A DNA stretch of 64,000 nucleotides from NCBI GenBank assembly GCA_024400875.1, contig JAKSMB010000005.1, positions 33,206 to 97,205 of the forward strand, read 5' to 3'. The translations under genes were made by a program, and so were the position numbers. The notes below the pieces were generated by a model. It ran no database searches. It was given only the letters and a program-made list of their open reading frames with translations, and was not told the origin of the DNA. Origin of the DNA: Bacteroidales bacterium. Its GTDB lineage: Bacteria > Bacteroidota > Bacteroidia > Bacteroidales > WCHB1-69. This document shows, in pieces, positions 9,927 to 19,170 of this stretch (the first letter of the stretch is position 1; every line of letters begins with the position of its first letter).

Positions 9927-11407
9927 TGCGAAAATTATATACACTTCTATTACTAACCTTGGTAATGAGCACAGCTTTCGGACAATATTCCCTTTCCCCG
10001 TGTATGTTCGGGTATGAAGAGGCCACCACCGACATAGAACGCTTTTTTGCACTCTACAACACGCACGTGGCTGCCCTAAACGAGGGTGTTCACGTGGATT
10101 ATGACGGGGTGGAATCTCCCATCAACATTGAAATCCCAGAAGATGCAAAGCCCATTCCTCTAACCGAATATTCCAACTTTGGAGGCGCTACCTTCAACGT
10201 AAAGAATACCGTAAAGAATTTCTATCTCTTCCGTTTGGAAACAATAGCCGATACGCTTGACAAAATCGACAAGAAGGAAATCGATGATGGCAAATTCAAA
10301 TCCAACAAAGAGCTGAAAACCGGCCATAAAATGCTCATTCTCAAAGATGATAGTCTTTGGGTGGACAAGCGCGAAGGACATAACTACGGGCACTTCCGCA
10401 AGGATTTAATGCTCTTGAAAGATGGCGTAAGTCTTAACAAGCCCATCATGCCATACAACAATCCGCAATCAAACCCCTCCGCTCAGTATTGCTCCTACAC
10501 GGAAGATGTTAAGGTTATCACCGATGTCACCATCAATAGAACCTCATCATCCACCTACAAAACCTATTGTTTCGACATCAAAAACGAATACAACATCAAC
10601 ATCTGCGATGTCAACATCAACACACCCAACGACAATAAGTTATATGCCGACAATGCCATCCGCATCACCAATTGTGCGAAAGTGACCTTGGATCACGTGC
10701 GGATCAACGGAACATATTCACAAACAGACCACTACGGCTATGGCATCCTGATGGATAACCTGTGGGACACACACGTCGTTAATTTGAAATCGAGCTCCAA
10801 ATGGGGAATCTTCGGCAGCAACAATATCAGTAAGATTCTTTTGCAAGATTGCGACATCAACCGTTTCGACATTCACTGTTATGGTCGAGACGTAACCGTT
10901 AAGAACACCTTTTTCAGCAATCTATACAACCAGTATTCCTCTATCTACGGAACCGTGTTGTACGACCATTGTACATTTACCAATCACGTGCCTGTATTGC
11001 TAGAATCCTCCTATAATGCCTTCACCGGTTTTGAATTGGTATTGAAGAACTGCGTGCTTAATATGAATCCTAAGAACTATTATTTGGTAGATGCACGCTA
11101 TTTTACCGACAAGACCAACAATCGTCCTGAAACCAAGGCTAAATGTTTACCTAACGTCACTATGTCGAAGTGTACCATAAATATGATTGAAGAATTCAGC
11201 AAACTCTTCATCTTTCATTTCAGCAGCATGACCTATTCCAAGAATGTAGGTTACATTTCCGACATCAAGATCAATGATTTGACAGTCAATGGCGGACGAC
11301 TAACCTTAAAGGTATGCACAAAGGATTTCAAGCACGAAAAGAAAATCAACTTCCCGCTATACAATCAACACTTTGGCACAATGCCTAAGCAACTCGATAA
11401 TAAATAA
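9926..11407 (+). CDS. Exported protein, probable right-handed beta-helix
   Basis: This 493-residue protein has a clear signal peptide (MRKLYTLLLLTLVMSTAFGQ). The middle (about residues 190-420) has short repeating beta units typical of pectate-lyase-type parallel beta-helices (NICDVNINTPND, IRITNCAKVTLDHVRIN, ILLQDCDINRFDIHCY, VTVKNTFFSN). I see no catalytic signature and no T9SS sorting domain. It is the last gene of a probable operon with the HAD hydrolase and the YD-repeat protein. It could be a polysaccharide-acting enzyme or a structural surface protein. Confidence 0.7.
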   Translation: MRKLYTLLLLTLVMSTAFGQYSLSPCMFGYEEATTDIERFFALYNTHVAALNEGVHVDYDGVESPINIEIPEDAKPIPLTEYSNFGGATFNVKNTVKNFYLFRLETIADTLDKIDKKEIDDGKFKSNKELKTGHKMLILKDDSLWVDKREGHNYGHFRKDLMLLKDGVSLNKPIMPYNNPQSNPSAQYCSYTEDVKVITDVTINRTSSSTYKTYCFDIKNEYNINICDVNINTPNDNKLYADNAIRITNCAKVTLDHVRINGTYSQTDHYGYGILMDNLWDTHVVNLKSSSKWGIFGSNNISKILLQDCDINRFDIHCYGRDVTVKNTFFSNLYNQYSSIYGTVLYDHCTFTNHVPVLLESSYNAFTGFELVLKNCVLNMNPKNYYLVDARYFTDKTNNRPETKAKCLPNVTMSKCTINMIEEFSKLFIFHFSSMTYSKNVGYISDIKINDLTVNGGRLTLKVCTKDFKHEKKINFPLYNQHFGTMPKQLDNK

Positions 11408-11425
11408 AGATAATACTATAAAAGC

Positions 11426-11848
11426 TTACTGTACGCTGTTGAAAGCTACGGCGTACAGTTTTACTTGTTTTATCATTGATGCCAGTCCATTGGAACGTGT
11501 CGGCGACAGATGTTCCTTCAAGCCTATGGCATCCAGATAGGAAAGATCATTGTCGATAATCTCTTGCGGTGTTCTACCTGACAGAACGCGAATCAACAGA
11601 TTGACAATACCCTTTGTAATAATAGCATCGCTATCTGCAGTAAATATCACCTTCCCATCTTGTTTATCAGCATGCAACCACACCTGTGATTGGCATCCTT
11701 CAATCAAAAATTGAGAAGTCTTATATTGTTCATCAATCATCGGGAGTTCTTTACCCAACTCGATGATATAGTTGTATTTATCCATCCAATCGTCGAACAT
11801 CTCGAACTCGCTGATGAGTTCTTGTTCAACCTCTTGCATCGTACTCAT
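11426..11848 (-). CDS. sufE: Cysteine desulfuration protein SufE
   Basis: SufE accepts sulfur from a SufS-type cysteine desulfurase for iron-sulfur cluster assembly. The 140-residue protein has the sulfur-accepting Cys52 in the motif EGCQSQVW and the core ILSGRTPQEI-like segment (LIRVLSGRTPQEI), then GLKEHLSPTRSNGL. Its ATG overlaps the stop of the M6 protease gene by one base, so the two are translationally coupled although functionally unrelated. No other suf genes are in the window. Confidence 0.95.
   Translation of the reverse strand: MSTMQEVEQELISEFEMFDDWMDKYNYIIELGKELPMIDEQYKTSQFLIEGCQSQVWLHADKQDGKVIFTADSDAIITKGIVNLLIRVLSGRTPQEIIDNDLSYLDAIGLKEHLSPTRSNGLASMIKQVKLYAVAFNSVQ
11429..11462 (+). 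terminator. Terminator hairpin inside the 3' end of sufE
   Basis: CTGTACGC pairs with GCGTACAG, followed on the plus strand by TTTTACTTGTTTT. It would end the plus-strand operon that stops at 11407, although it lies within the last codons of the convergent sufE gene. Confidence 0.6.
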
Positions 11849-13677
11849 TATTGCTTGATAAATTTTAAAGTTGTTATGTGTTTTTCTCTTTCCAATACCT
11901 TTATCAGATAATAACCTGCCGGGAGATTAGAGACATCCATTCTGCAGTTCATCTCCATAGTATTCACTTCCTGAAGCATTTGTCCGAACAATGTATAAAG
12001 TTGGAAGGTATGTTCGCCTTCATTAGAAGTTGTAAGCGTAATAAACTGTTGAGCAGGGTTAGGATACAGAGCATAGCTACTATTGGCATAATCCTGAATA
12101 CCCACCCACTCTGTAAAGTCAAACTGCATACTATCCACATCATTGGTAAGATTGTTAAAGAATACAGGAACAAACTCGCCATTCTCCAAGAAAGGATAAG
12201 GATTGGTAAGCGGTGAAAATTCCTTACGGGCTGCAATACCTGAACGATGGTTTGCATTGTTGATCAGACCATTGTTGTCTGGAGTTCCATTTCTTCTGAA
12301 CACGTATATCTCATCCAAATTATCATCGCCATTATAGTTGGCATTACCATTGAAAAGCGTGTTGACGCGATAGAAGACCAATCCTCTACCTGGAACAGAA
12401 GAGTCGAAAGGTTGCGTTTTAGAGCGGAAATCCACCATGATCAATTCGGTTGGAATCTGTGTTCTGGCAAAATAAGACTGTCTGTCGGGTGTTTCAGAGT
12501 TCAGCGGCATAATCGTATAAGTGCCGTAATGATCCAACGGAAGGATATCGCTTTCTGACAGCCAATTTCCGTACTTATACTTCATATAGGCACAAGGTTG
12601 TTGAGGAGGTGTTTGATTAGAACCCATCAAATCCCAAGGGCCAACTGCTGTAACGTCTGAAAATTCCTCTACATAATGATAAAGGTCTGGAGCACTCAGC
12701 GTATGGAACATTTCGTGGCACAGGGTAGAAGTATTGAAATAGCCAGTAGCATCGGCCAGTTGGAAGTTGTAGTCGTAGGCTCTTTTGCCGTGCATGTACA
12801 CCTCTTTAGAGAAAAGAGACCAGCGATGAGGCCAAAGCAGTACTGCCCAGTCGCCCACATCACCTTTCACCACAAAAACGATATTGTCGATCTTGCCATC
12901 GTTGTCATAGTCCATATTCAAATTGGCAGGCACCATATTCTCCACGTAGTTGCAAGCTCTTTCCAGAAGACCATGCTCGCGTTCCGTGCGTTGGTTGGAA
13001 CTGGCGTCATAGCCTTCCGGATTTTCTGAAGACCATTCACGATAGTATGCACGAGGATGGATATCCTGGTAAGAGAGAATCTGATCGCCATCCGGTTGTG
13101 GATAGAAGGTAGATCTAATGAAAAGTTGATGATAAGAGGTCGTTCTGAAGTAGTTGAACATTGAGTTCGTGGTATAATTTTCAGAAGAGTCGTTGAACAT
13201 ATAGTTCACATCTGCAAAGCTATTTGTGAAATCGGTATCGTCGGCAAAGCGGATAAAGATGACGATATTGTTCATATTACCCTTGTTGGTATTCTCATTG
13301 CGAGCGCGTTCCACCTTTGCCGGCATAACCATCTCGCGGCGACGTTCAAGATATTGCTCTTTTGATATTCTAACACCAGGTTGAAGGCCTTTGTCAGCGG
13401 GATTGCAAGTACCAGCCACCCAGGCGGTAGGCAGCACCTCACCATCTCTCTTTTCTGCATAAACGTAATAGCCAGTCTGCTTATCTTGTACGATCGTAAA
13501 ACCCTTTTCATCGTGTAAGCGCAAATAAAATTCATCACCTGAAACGAAACAACGTAAGGTATCGCCATTGGGTTGAATCAGCACGCGCGGAACATTGTCG
13601 ATATGAGCTGCGTAGGAGAATGCCGCCATACAAAGCAGCAATGTAGTAAACAGTATTCTAATCTTCATTTTTATCAT
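11848..13677 (-). CDS. M6-family metalloprotease with T9SS sorting domain
   Basis: This 609-residue secreted protease begins with a signal peptide (residues ~1-23). The zinc site is HEMFH (residues 321-325) with Asp331 in the pattern HExxHxxxxxD, typical of immune-inhibitor-A-type M6 peptidases. A Ca-binding-like DYDNDGKIDN stretch lies at ~256-265. The C-terminal ~85 residues are a type A T9SS sorting domain (LYPNPAQQFI, LFGQMLQEV, PAGYYLIKVLE). It starts 20 bp inside the upstream cvpA gene. It is a likely secreted nutrient-acquisition or host-protein-degrading enzyme. Confidence 0.93.
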   Translation of the reverse strand: MIKMKIRILFTTLLLCMAAFSYAAHIDNVPRVLIQPNGDTLRCFVSGDEFYLRLHDEKGFTIVQDKQTGYYVYAEKRDGEVLPTAWVAGTCNPADKGLQPGVRISKEQYLERRREMVMPAKVERARNENTNKGNMNNIVIFIRFADDTDFTNSFADVNYMFNDSSENYTTNSMFNYFRTTSYHQLFIRSTFYPQPDGDQILSYQDIHPRAYYREWSSENPEGYDASSNQRTEREHGLLERACNYVENMVPANLNMDYDNDGKIDNIVFVVKGDVGDWAVLLWPHRWSLFSKEVYMHGKRAYDYNFQLADATGYFNTSTLCHEMFHTLSAPDLYHYVEEFSDVTAVGPWDLMGSNQTPPQQPCAYMKYKYGNWLSESDILPLDHYGTYTIMPLNSETPDRQSYFARTQIPTELIMVDFRSKTQPFDSSVPGRGLVFYRVNTLFNGNANYNGDDNLDEIYVFRRNGTPDNNGLINNANHRSGIAARKEFSPLTNPYPFLENGEFVPVFFNNLTNDVDSMQFDFTEWVGIQDYANSSYALYPNPAQQFITLTTSNEGEHTFQLYTLFGQMLQEVNTMEMNCRMDVSNLPAGYYLIKVLEREKHITTLKFIKQ

Positions 13678-14167
13678 TGTTTTTCTTAATAATATTCCAT
13701 TCTATCTTATCGTTCCAGTGCATAGCATGTGGAACAATGGGTTCAACGTATTTATAGGTAAAAGATTGTTCTTTAGTCTCTTTTTTTATAATAATCTCCA
13801 TTCTGTCGAGTGATTGCACTAGGTAGAGGACCACGCTCGCCACCACCAGCACTTTTCCAACACCGAAAAGCATACCAAAGATGCGATCAACGGCGCCAGG
13901 GATTGTGAGTTTCACGATTTTCTGCACTGCCTTTCCAACCAGGCGCACCAAAACGACCACCACCGCAAAGGTTAAGATCATAGCCAAAGGGCGGGCGATA
14001 TCAGAGCCCACGATTACCAAAGCAAACCAATCTGAAAAACGGTAAGCCGCCCAGCTGCCCAACACCAAAGCTATAATCGTAGCAACCTCGTAAATGAGTC
14101 CGTTTTTAAATCCTAAAAACCCAAACCAGCAAATTGGTATAAGCAGTAAAATATCAAGTAAAGTCAT
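13658..14167 (-). CDS. cvpA: CvpA-family membrane protein
   Basis: A 169-residue protein with four hydrophobic helices in the N-terminal two thirds (ILLLIPICWFGFLGFKNG; ATIIALVLGSWAAYRF; AMILTFAVVVVLVRLVGK; VLVVASVVLYLVQSL). This and the GFKNGLIYEV and GAVDRIFGMLFG motifs are typical of the CvpA (colicin V production) family. These proteins affect envelope integrity by an unclear mechanism. It sits between the Mla-type ATPase and the M6 protease in one minus-strand run. Confidence 0.88.
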   Translation of the reverse strand: MTLLDILLLIPICWFGFLGFKNGLIYEVATIIALVLGSWAAYRFSDWFALVIVGSDIARPLAMILTFAVVVVLVRLVGKAVQKIVKLTIPGAVDRIFGMLFGVGKVLVVASVVLYLVQSLDRMEIIIKKETKEQSFTYKYVEPIVPHAMHWNDKIEWNIIKKNNDKNED

Positions 14168-14169
14168 TT

Positions 14170-14922
14170 CTAAATATGTTTACGAATACGTTGTGTTAGC
14201 GGTTGAGCATAAATAAAATCATTCAAAGCGGCATTATCGGAAGTCAGAACGCTATCGCTTGAGCCACGCCATTCAAGACGGCCCTGATAGATAAAAGAGA
14301 TTGTTTCACCAATAGTGATTACAGAATTCAAATCATGCGTATTGATAACCGTAGTCATATTATACTCGTGCGTGATTTCCGTAATAAGTTCATCAATCAG
14401 CAAGGAGGTTTTCGGATCCAGTCCGGAATTAGGTTCATCGCAAAACAGGAACTTTGGTCCGCAAGCCATTGCGCGTGCAATAGCGGCTCTCTTTTTCATA
14501 CCGCCACTCAACTCAGCAGGGAATAGTTTATTAACATTGGGCAGATCCACACGTTGCAAACAGAAATTCACTCTTTCAAGTTTTTCTTCCATTGACATTT
14601 CCGTAAACATATCCAACGGAAACATCACATTCTGTTCAATATTCATAGAGTCGAAAAGCGCAGAACCCTGGAACACCATCCCCATTTCGGCACGGAGCTT
14701 CCTTTGTGAAGCATCGTCCATATGGTGAAAATCTCTACCTTGATAGAGCACCTGTCCCTCTTCGGGCGTATACAATCCTACCAAGCACTTCATCATCACC
14801 GTCTTTCCCGATCCCGAGCGACCAATGATCAGATTCACCTTACCTTCTTCAAACACCGTGTTGATATCAAACAACACCTGCTTTTCTCCAAAATACTTAG
14901 AAACGTGGTTCAACTCTATCAT
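14170..14922 (-). CDS. mlaF: MlaF-type ABC transporter ATP-binding protein
   Basis: The ATPase of a lipid-trafficking ABC transporter (Mla/Tgd/Mce type). It is 250 residues with Walker A GRSGSGKT (~34-41), signature LSGGMKKRAAIARA (the MKKR variant is characteristic of MlaF-type ATPases), Walker B FLFCDEPNSGLDP and the H-loop. The ATG overlaps the stop of the permease gene by one base. The MCE-domain substrate-binding protein is not in this window. Confidence 0.93.
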   Translation of the reverse strand: MIELNHVSKYFGEKQVLFDINTVFEEGKVNLIIGRSGSGKTVMMKCLVGLYTPEEGQVLYQGRDFHHMDDASQRKLRAEMGMVFQGSALFDSMNIEQNVMFPLDMFTEMSMEEKLERVNFCLQRVDLPNVNKLFPAELSGGMKKRAAIARAMACGPKFLFCDEPNSGLDPKTSLLIDELITEITHEYNMTTVINTHDLNSVITIGETISFIYQGRLEWRGSSDSVLTSDNAALNDFIYAQPLTQRIRKHI

Positions 14923-15686
14923 TACAGCATTATTTGAGTAATCAACACATTCAAAACCAAGATAATAAAGCTTGATACAACAATACCTTGCGTGCTGGCC
15001 TTTCCCAACTCCAACGCACCACCATCAATGCGATAACCATAGAACGATGCCACTGTTGACATTACAAAAGCAAACACAAAGGTCTTGGTTACAGCATATA
15101 CCACGTCATATACACGAAAGCAATAGGTTAGACCATCCATAAAATCATAAGGCGTGATGTTGCCTATCAAAACGATAGTTACATAACCGCCTATCAACGC
15201 GAAACATATACTGAAGATAATGAGTACCGGATTAACAATCAGAGAGGCAATTACCTTTGGTAACACCATATAGGATGCCGGATTGATACCCATAACTTCC
15301 AAAGCGTCAATCTGCTCTGTTACACGCATACTACCAATCTCGGCTGTAATTCGAGATCCCAAGTTGCCTACTAATAACAAACTGATAATGGTTGGACACA
15401 ACTCCATCACAATAGAAGTTCTTGACACAAAGCCAACTGTCCAAGTAGGAATCCAACTACTTTCAATCTGCATAGCCGTCTGCATTGTAATTACACTACC
15501 CATCGCAATAGAAACGATGCTAACAATCAACATTGAGCCAATGCCCATAGCATCCATCTCAAAAAGCAGTTTCTTGAAGAATACACTCCATTTCTCGGGT
15601 CTTGAGAAGACCTTACGCAAGAAAATGAAATACTCACCTACTATCGTTAAAAGACGCTGTATCATACTTTTTTTAAAGGGGCGCAA
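14922..15686 (-). CDS. mlaE: MlaE-type ABC transporter permease
   Basis: A 254-residue integral membrane protein of the MlaE/TGD1 family. It has an N-terminal amphipathic region, then five or six TM helices and the family motif EIGSMRVTEQIDALEVMGINP (about 135-155) that couples to the ATPase. It is coupled by a 1-bp overlap to the MlaF-type ATPase downstream. Together they would move phospholipids between membranes. Its promoter sits on the minus strand just upstream. Confidence 0.93.
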   Translation of the reverse strand: MRPFKKSMIQRLLTIVGEYFIFLRKVFSRPEKWSVFFKKLLFEMDAMGIGSMLIVSIVSIAMGSVITMQTAMQIESSWIPTWTVGFVSRTSIVMELCPTIISLLLVGNLGSRITAEIGSMRVTEQIDALEVMGINPASYMVLPKVIASLIVNPVLIIFSICFALIGGYVTIVLIGNITPYDFMDGLTYCFRVYDVVYAVTKTFVFAFVMSTVASFYGYRIDGGALELGKASTQGIVVSSFIILVLNVLITQIML

Positions 15687-15691
15687 AGATA
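15684..15691 (-). promoter_or_regulatory. Bacteroidota -7 box for the mlaE-mlaF-cvpA-M6-sufE run
   Basis: TATCTTTG on the minus strand, directly at the mlaE start as called. The box touches the first codons, so either transcription begins almost at the ATG or the true start codon is slightly downstream. Confidence 0.45.
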
Positions 15692-15722
15692 CAAAAAAGC
15701 ACGAAAGGATAAAGGAATTTCC

Positions 15723-15730
15723 TATCTTTG
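15723..15730 (+). promoter_or_regulatory. Bacteroidota -7 box for the SAM adenosyltransferase
   Basis: TATCTTTG lies 20 bp before the GTG start at 15751, giving a very short leader. It diverges from the mlaE promoter 30 bp away. Confidence 0.55.
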
Positions 15731-15750
15731 CCGCCTAATTTTTATACATT

Positions 15751-16521
15751 GTGAAACCAACCATTACCTTAATCAGCGACTGGAGGAACAGAGATCCTTA
15801 TCTGGCCATTTTCAAAGGGCAACTGCTTGACACTCTATCAGATGCGCATATCCTGGACATCACACACCATATTGATATGTTCAGCATCAGCCAGACCGCA
15901 TTGTTAATGAAACAATCGTATTCCTATTTTCAGGAAGGCAGTTTCCACCTACTGCTTACCAACGCCAGTTTCACCTCTACCTTCAAGCCCGTGGTGGTTA
16001 AGCTCAACAACCACTATTTCATCGGTGAAGATAATGGTATTTTCCGTTTAATGTTTGGCAACAACACGGAACTCTCCGGATGGCAAAGCACCGCGGATAT
16101 GAGTTCCACCAGCTCCCTACAAGTGATGATCCACCTGGTGAAAGATATCCTGAACGATAACCTCGATGCGACAACCGCGCCCTACAACACCTTTAAACCA
16201 AGCATCTCACCAGAAGCTTATCATTCTGCTTTTCAAAGACAAATTCAGGGAAAAATCATCTATTTTGATGCCTTCTGCAATGTAGTCACCAACATTCCTA
16301 CCGCAATGTTTAAAGAAGCAGTCAAAGACAATCCTTTTACCGCCACCATCAAGTCTGAAACCCAATGGAACATTCAACAATATCACGAGAACTACGTTCC
16401 AGACAAAGCGATGTATTTAACAAACAATGCTTTAGGATTGATTGAAGCTGTTATGTATCAAGGTAAATTGGGTATTCTTGCCACATTATCCATAGGCGAT
16501 GAAATCATCATCACCTATTAA
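15751..16521 (+). CDS. SAM hydroxide adenosyltransferase (DUF62 / chlorinase-fluorinase family)
   Basis: This family hydrolyses S-adenosylmethionine to adenosine and methionine; a few relatives use chloride or fluoride instead. The 256-residue protein starts with ITLISDWRNRDPYLAIFKG, where the usual motif is D-x-G-x-x-D, followed by ILDITHHIDMFSISQ and the GEDNGIF loop. The C-terminal beta domain includes YFDAFCNVVTNI. Start is GTG, supported by the promoter just upstream. A single-gene unit converging with ctpA. Confidence 0.85.
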   Translation: MKPTITLISDWRNRDPYLAIFKGQLLDTLSDAHILDITHHIDMFSISQTALLMKQSYSYFQEGSFHLLLTNASFTSTFKPVVVKLNNHYFIGEDNGIFRLMFGNNTELSGWQSTADMSSTSSLQVMIHLVKDILNDNLDATTAPYNTFKPSISPEAYHSAFQRQIQGKIIYFDAFCNVVTNIPTAMFKEAVKDNPFTATIKSETQWNIQQYHENYVPDKAMYLTNNALGLIEAVMYQGKLGILATLSIGDEIIITY

Positions 16522-16545
16522 CAACGGCATCGCAAAAAGCTAAAA

Positions 16546-18144
16546 CTACTTTTTCAGGACTTCTAACGCCTTCAACATCGTCTTATCCGAAGCATTGACA
16601 ACGGGATAGAACGCATCATTTCCATAAAGGTTGCGACCTATCAATGCTTTCATCCACTTCTTCAATTCTTGTTTCGAAGAATTAGATAAAGTTGGAACCG
16701 ACTTCTTTGTCAGCTGGGTATAAACCTTGAGCGCGTCGTTCAGTTGCGCATCCGTAACCGTCATTTTCGCAGCAAAAGCGGTAGCATTCGGATATTGCTT
16801 TTTCAAATCGGCCTTATGATTATTGGCATAATGGAAAGCATACTGTATCAAAGCTGCCGTATTAGCCACCGTATAGTAGCCATCCAGTGCCGAGTTGGTA
16901 TCCACAGGCACATAATAATCAGGCATAATGCCTCCGCCGCCATAAACCGTTCTACCACCCACTGTGGTATACGACACCGACTTATCCAACTTTGCGCTAT
17001 CGGCATTCATCAGCTCGCCAGAGCTCAAACGGTTGTAAACATCCTCGTAGTACGCCTCCGTTCCATCCTTATAATCGCGTTGGATGCAACGGCCACTCGG
17101 CGTGTGATAACGAGCGGTTGTTAAGCGAATGGTTGAATTGTCGGACAAGTTGAATTGTCTTTGTACCAACCCCTTACCAAAGGAACGGCGACCCACAACA
17201 AAACCACGATCATTATCTTGAATAGCGCCCGCCACGATTTCCGATGCAGATGCGCTGAAATCATCAATAAGAATCACAACCTTACCTTCTTGGAAAGAGC
17301 CTTTGCGTGTGGCCTTGAAGACTTCTGGACGCACTTTAAGACCTTCCACAGAGACAATCTTCTGATTTTTAGACAACATTTCATCACAAACACCAATAGC
17401 GGCATCTAAAAATCCTCCTGAGTTGCCTCGCAAGTCCACAATCATCGATGTCATCCCCTGATTTTTCAGCTTCTGGATAGCATTCGTAAACTCCTTGGCT
17501 GTCGTGCTACCGAATTCATTGATTTTGATATAACCGGTGTTCTTGTTCACCATATAGGAAACATCCACCGTATAGGTTGGAATCACATCTCTGCGCAAAT
17601 CATACATCGCAACATCTTTAGAGCCTGGGCGACGAACACCTACCTTCACTTTGGAACCCTTCTTCCCACGTAACGACTTGTATACCTTATCGTTGGTTGC
17701 TCCAATCATCGACTTTCCATCAACAGATACGATACGGTCTCCTGCACGAATGCCCGACCTTTCGGCCGGTCCACCCGACACCGTTGCTACCACCATAACG
17801 GTATCGTTCATAATGTTAAACTGAATACCCACGCCTTCAAACGCCCCCTCCAAAGACTCCATCATAGCCTTATTCTGTTCGGGAGTAGCATAAGAAGAAT
17901 GAGGGTCCAAACTTTGCAGAATATAGCTTATCGCTTGATCAAACAAAGTGTCGGCTTTCACTGAATCAACATAGTACCTGTCAACATATTGAAGTACCTC
18001 ATTCAGTTTCCCAGCCTGCGCATTCGACATCACGACATTTTTTCTTGATGGCAAGAAATTTATAGCCACGGAGATGCCAAACAAAAAGGCAATCAAAAGA
18101 TAAAGGAAAATGATCCACCCACTATATCTACTTTCGTTATTCAT
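16546..18144 (-). CDS. S41 carboxy-terminal processing protease (CtpA/Prc-like)
   Basis: A periplasmic serine protease anchored by one N-terminal TM helix (residues ~10-30). A PDZ domain spans ~95-175 (VGIQFNI, AGDRIVSVDG). The catalytic domain has SASASE (297-302, catalytic Ser) and Lys324 in RRSFGKG. It is 532 residues, normal for Bacteroidota CtpA. It follows the DAHP synthase gene with a 2-bp gap and is the last gene of a long minus-strand run. Substrates are unknown. Confidence 0.94.
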   Translation of the reverse strand: MNNESRYSGWIIFLYLLIAFLFGISVAINFLPSRKNVVMSNAQAGKLNEVLQYVDRYYVDSVKADTLFDQAISYILQSLDPHSSYATPEQNKAMMESLEGAFEGVGIQFNIMNDTVMVVATVSGGPAERSGIRAGDRIVSVDGKSMIGATNDKVYKSLRGKKGSKVKVGVRRPGSKDVAMYDLRRDVIPTYTVDVSYMVNKNTGYIKINEFGSTTAKEFTNAIQKLKNQGMTSMIVDLRGNSGGFLDAAIGVCDEMLSKNQKIVSVEGLKVRPEVFKATRKGSFQEGKVVILIDDFSASASEIVAGAIQDNDRGFVVGRRSFGKGLVQRQFNLSDNSTIRLTTARYHTPSGRCIQRDYKDGTEAYYEDVYNRLSSGELMNADSAKLDKSVSYTTVGGRTVYGGGGIMPDYYVPVDTNSALDGYYTVANTAALIQYAFHYANNHKADLKKQYPNATAFAAKMTVTDAQLNDALKVYTQLTKKSVPTLSNSSKQELKKWMKALIGRNLYGNDAFYPVVNASDKTMLKALEVLKK

Positions 18145-18146
18145 AG

Positions 18147-19160
18147 TTATTCGCTCTTTTGTCTATCGATAGAAGATTGATGAAGCAATTCTAAGAATTG
18201 CTCGATAAAATACTGATATTTGTCATCTTGTCCAGGTTTCAAATAGCGTTCCTTCACCTGTTGCCATTGATGAGGCTGCACTACGGCAAGCTTATTTTTG
18301 TGCTTTATTTCAGCAATCTGATCCACGATTTTCATTCGTTTGGAAAGAAGTTCGCTCAGCTGCAGATCCACGTGTTCCAAGAGGGCACGTTGTTGATACA
18401 ACTCCGGATTCGGCAAGTTCTCTCTAAAAGCCAACTGTTCGATTAGTTCTTTCCACTGTTTCGGGGTCAGCTGTTGGTCGGCGTCGCTCTTTGCCTGTTC
18501 AGGGGCACAGTGACATTCCACCATAAGTCCATCAAAGCCATAAACAAGTGCTTGCTGGGCCACTTTGGCTATCCACTGACGTTGACCGCAGAGATGAGAA
18601 GGATCGCACAAGATAGGCAAATCGGGGAAGAGCACTTTTAAATCGATAGGGATTTCCCAGCACGGGGAATTCCTGTAAAGTTGCTCTGCTGCATCCGAGA
18701 AACCGCGGTGGATGGCCATCACCTGCTTAACATTTGCATTGAGAAAGCGTTGAACGTTACCCGCCCAAAGCTTCAGATCGGGCACCATCGGGTTCTTCAC
18801 CATCACCGTAAAGGGTTTGTCCTTTACCGCATCCGCAATCTGCTGCACGAGGTTCGGATTTACAGACGTGCGAGCACCGATCCAGATGCCAAAGATTCCA
18901 TATTGCTCACATAGCAAGACCTGATCCGGACTCATAACCTCCACGCATACAGGAACCTTGTATTGCTCCTGCAATTGTGACAACCATTGCAATGCGATCT
19001 CTCCAACCCCTGAAAAGCTATTGGGATTGCTACGCGGCTTCCACACGCCAGCACGGAAAAAATCCAATGCCACGCCCTGCTGCATCAACTGCTGGGCAGT
19101 TGACATCAATTGCTGCTCACTCTCTGCCGCACACGGCCCCGCTATCAAAATCGGTTTCAT
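18147..19160 (-). CDS. Bifunctional DAHP synthase - chorismate mutase
   Basis: The N-terminal ~250 residues are a class I-beta (KDO8P-synthase-like) DAHP synthase, first step of aromatic amino acid synthesis (IAGPCAAES, FRAGVWKPRSNPNSF, GIWIGART, MVKNPMVPD, CDPSHLCG). Residues ~255-335 are an AroQ-type chorismate mutase (LLEHVDLQLSELLSKRMKIVDQIAEIK). This order, synthase then mutase, is known from Bacteroidota, where the mutase part gives feedback control by prephenate. It is tightly spaced (10 bp and 2 bp) between the 1,499-residue gene and ctpA. Confidence 0.94.
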   Translation of the reverse strand: MKPILIAGPCAAESEQQLMSTAQQLMQQGVALDFFRAGVWKPRSNPNSFSGVGEIALQWLSQLQEQYKVPVCVEVMSPDQVLLCEQYGIFGIWIGARTSVNPNLVQQIADAVKDKPFTVMVKNPMVPDLKLWAGNVQRFLNANVKQVMAIHRGFSDAAEQLYRNSPCWEIPIDLKVLFPDLPILCDPSHLCGQRQWIAKVAQQALVYGFDGLMVECHCAPEQAKSDADQQLTPKQWKELIEQLAFRENLPNPELYQQRALLEHVDLQLSELLSKRMKIVDQIAEIKHKNKLAVVQPHQWQQVKERYLKPGQDDKYQYFIEQFLELLHQSSIDRQKSE

Positions 19161-19170
19161 TATCCAACTA

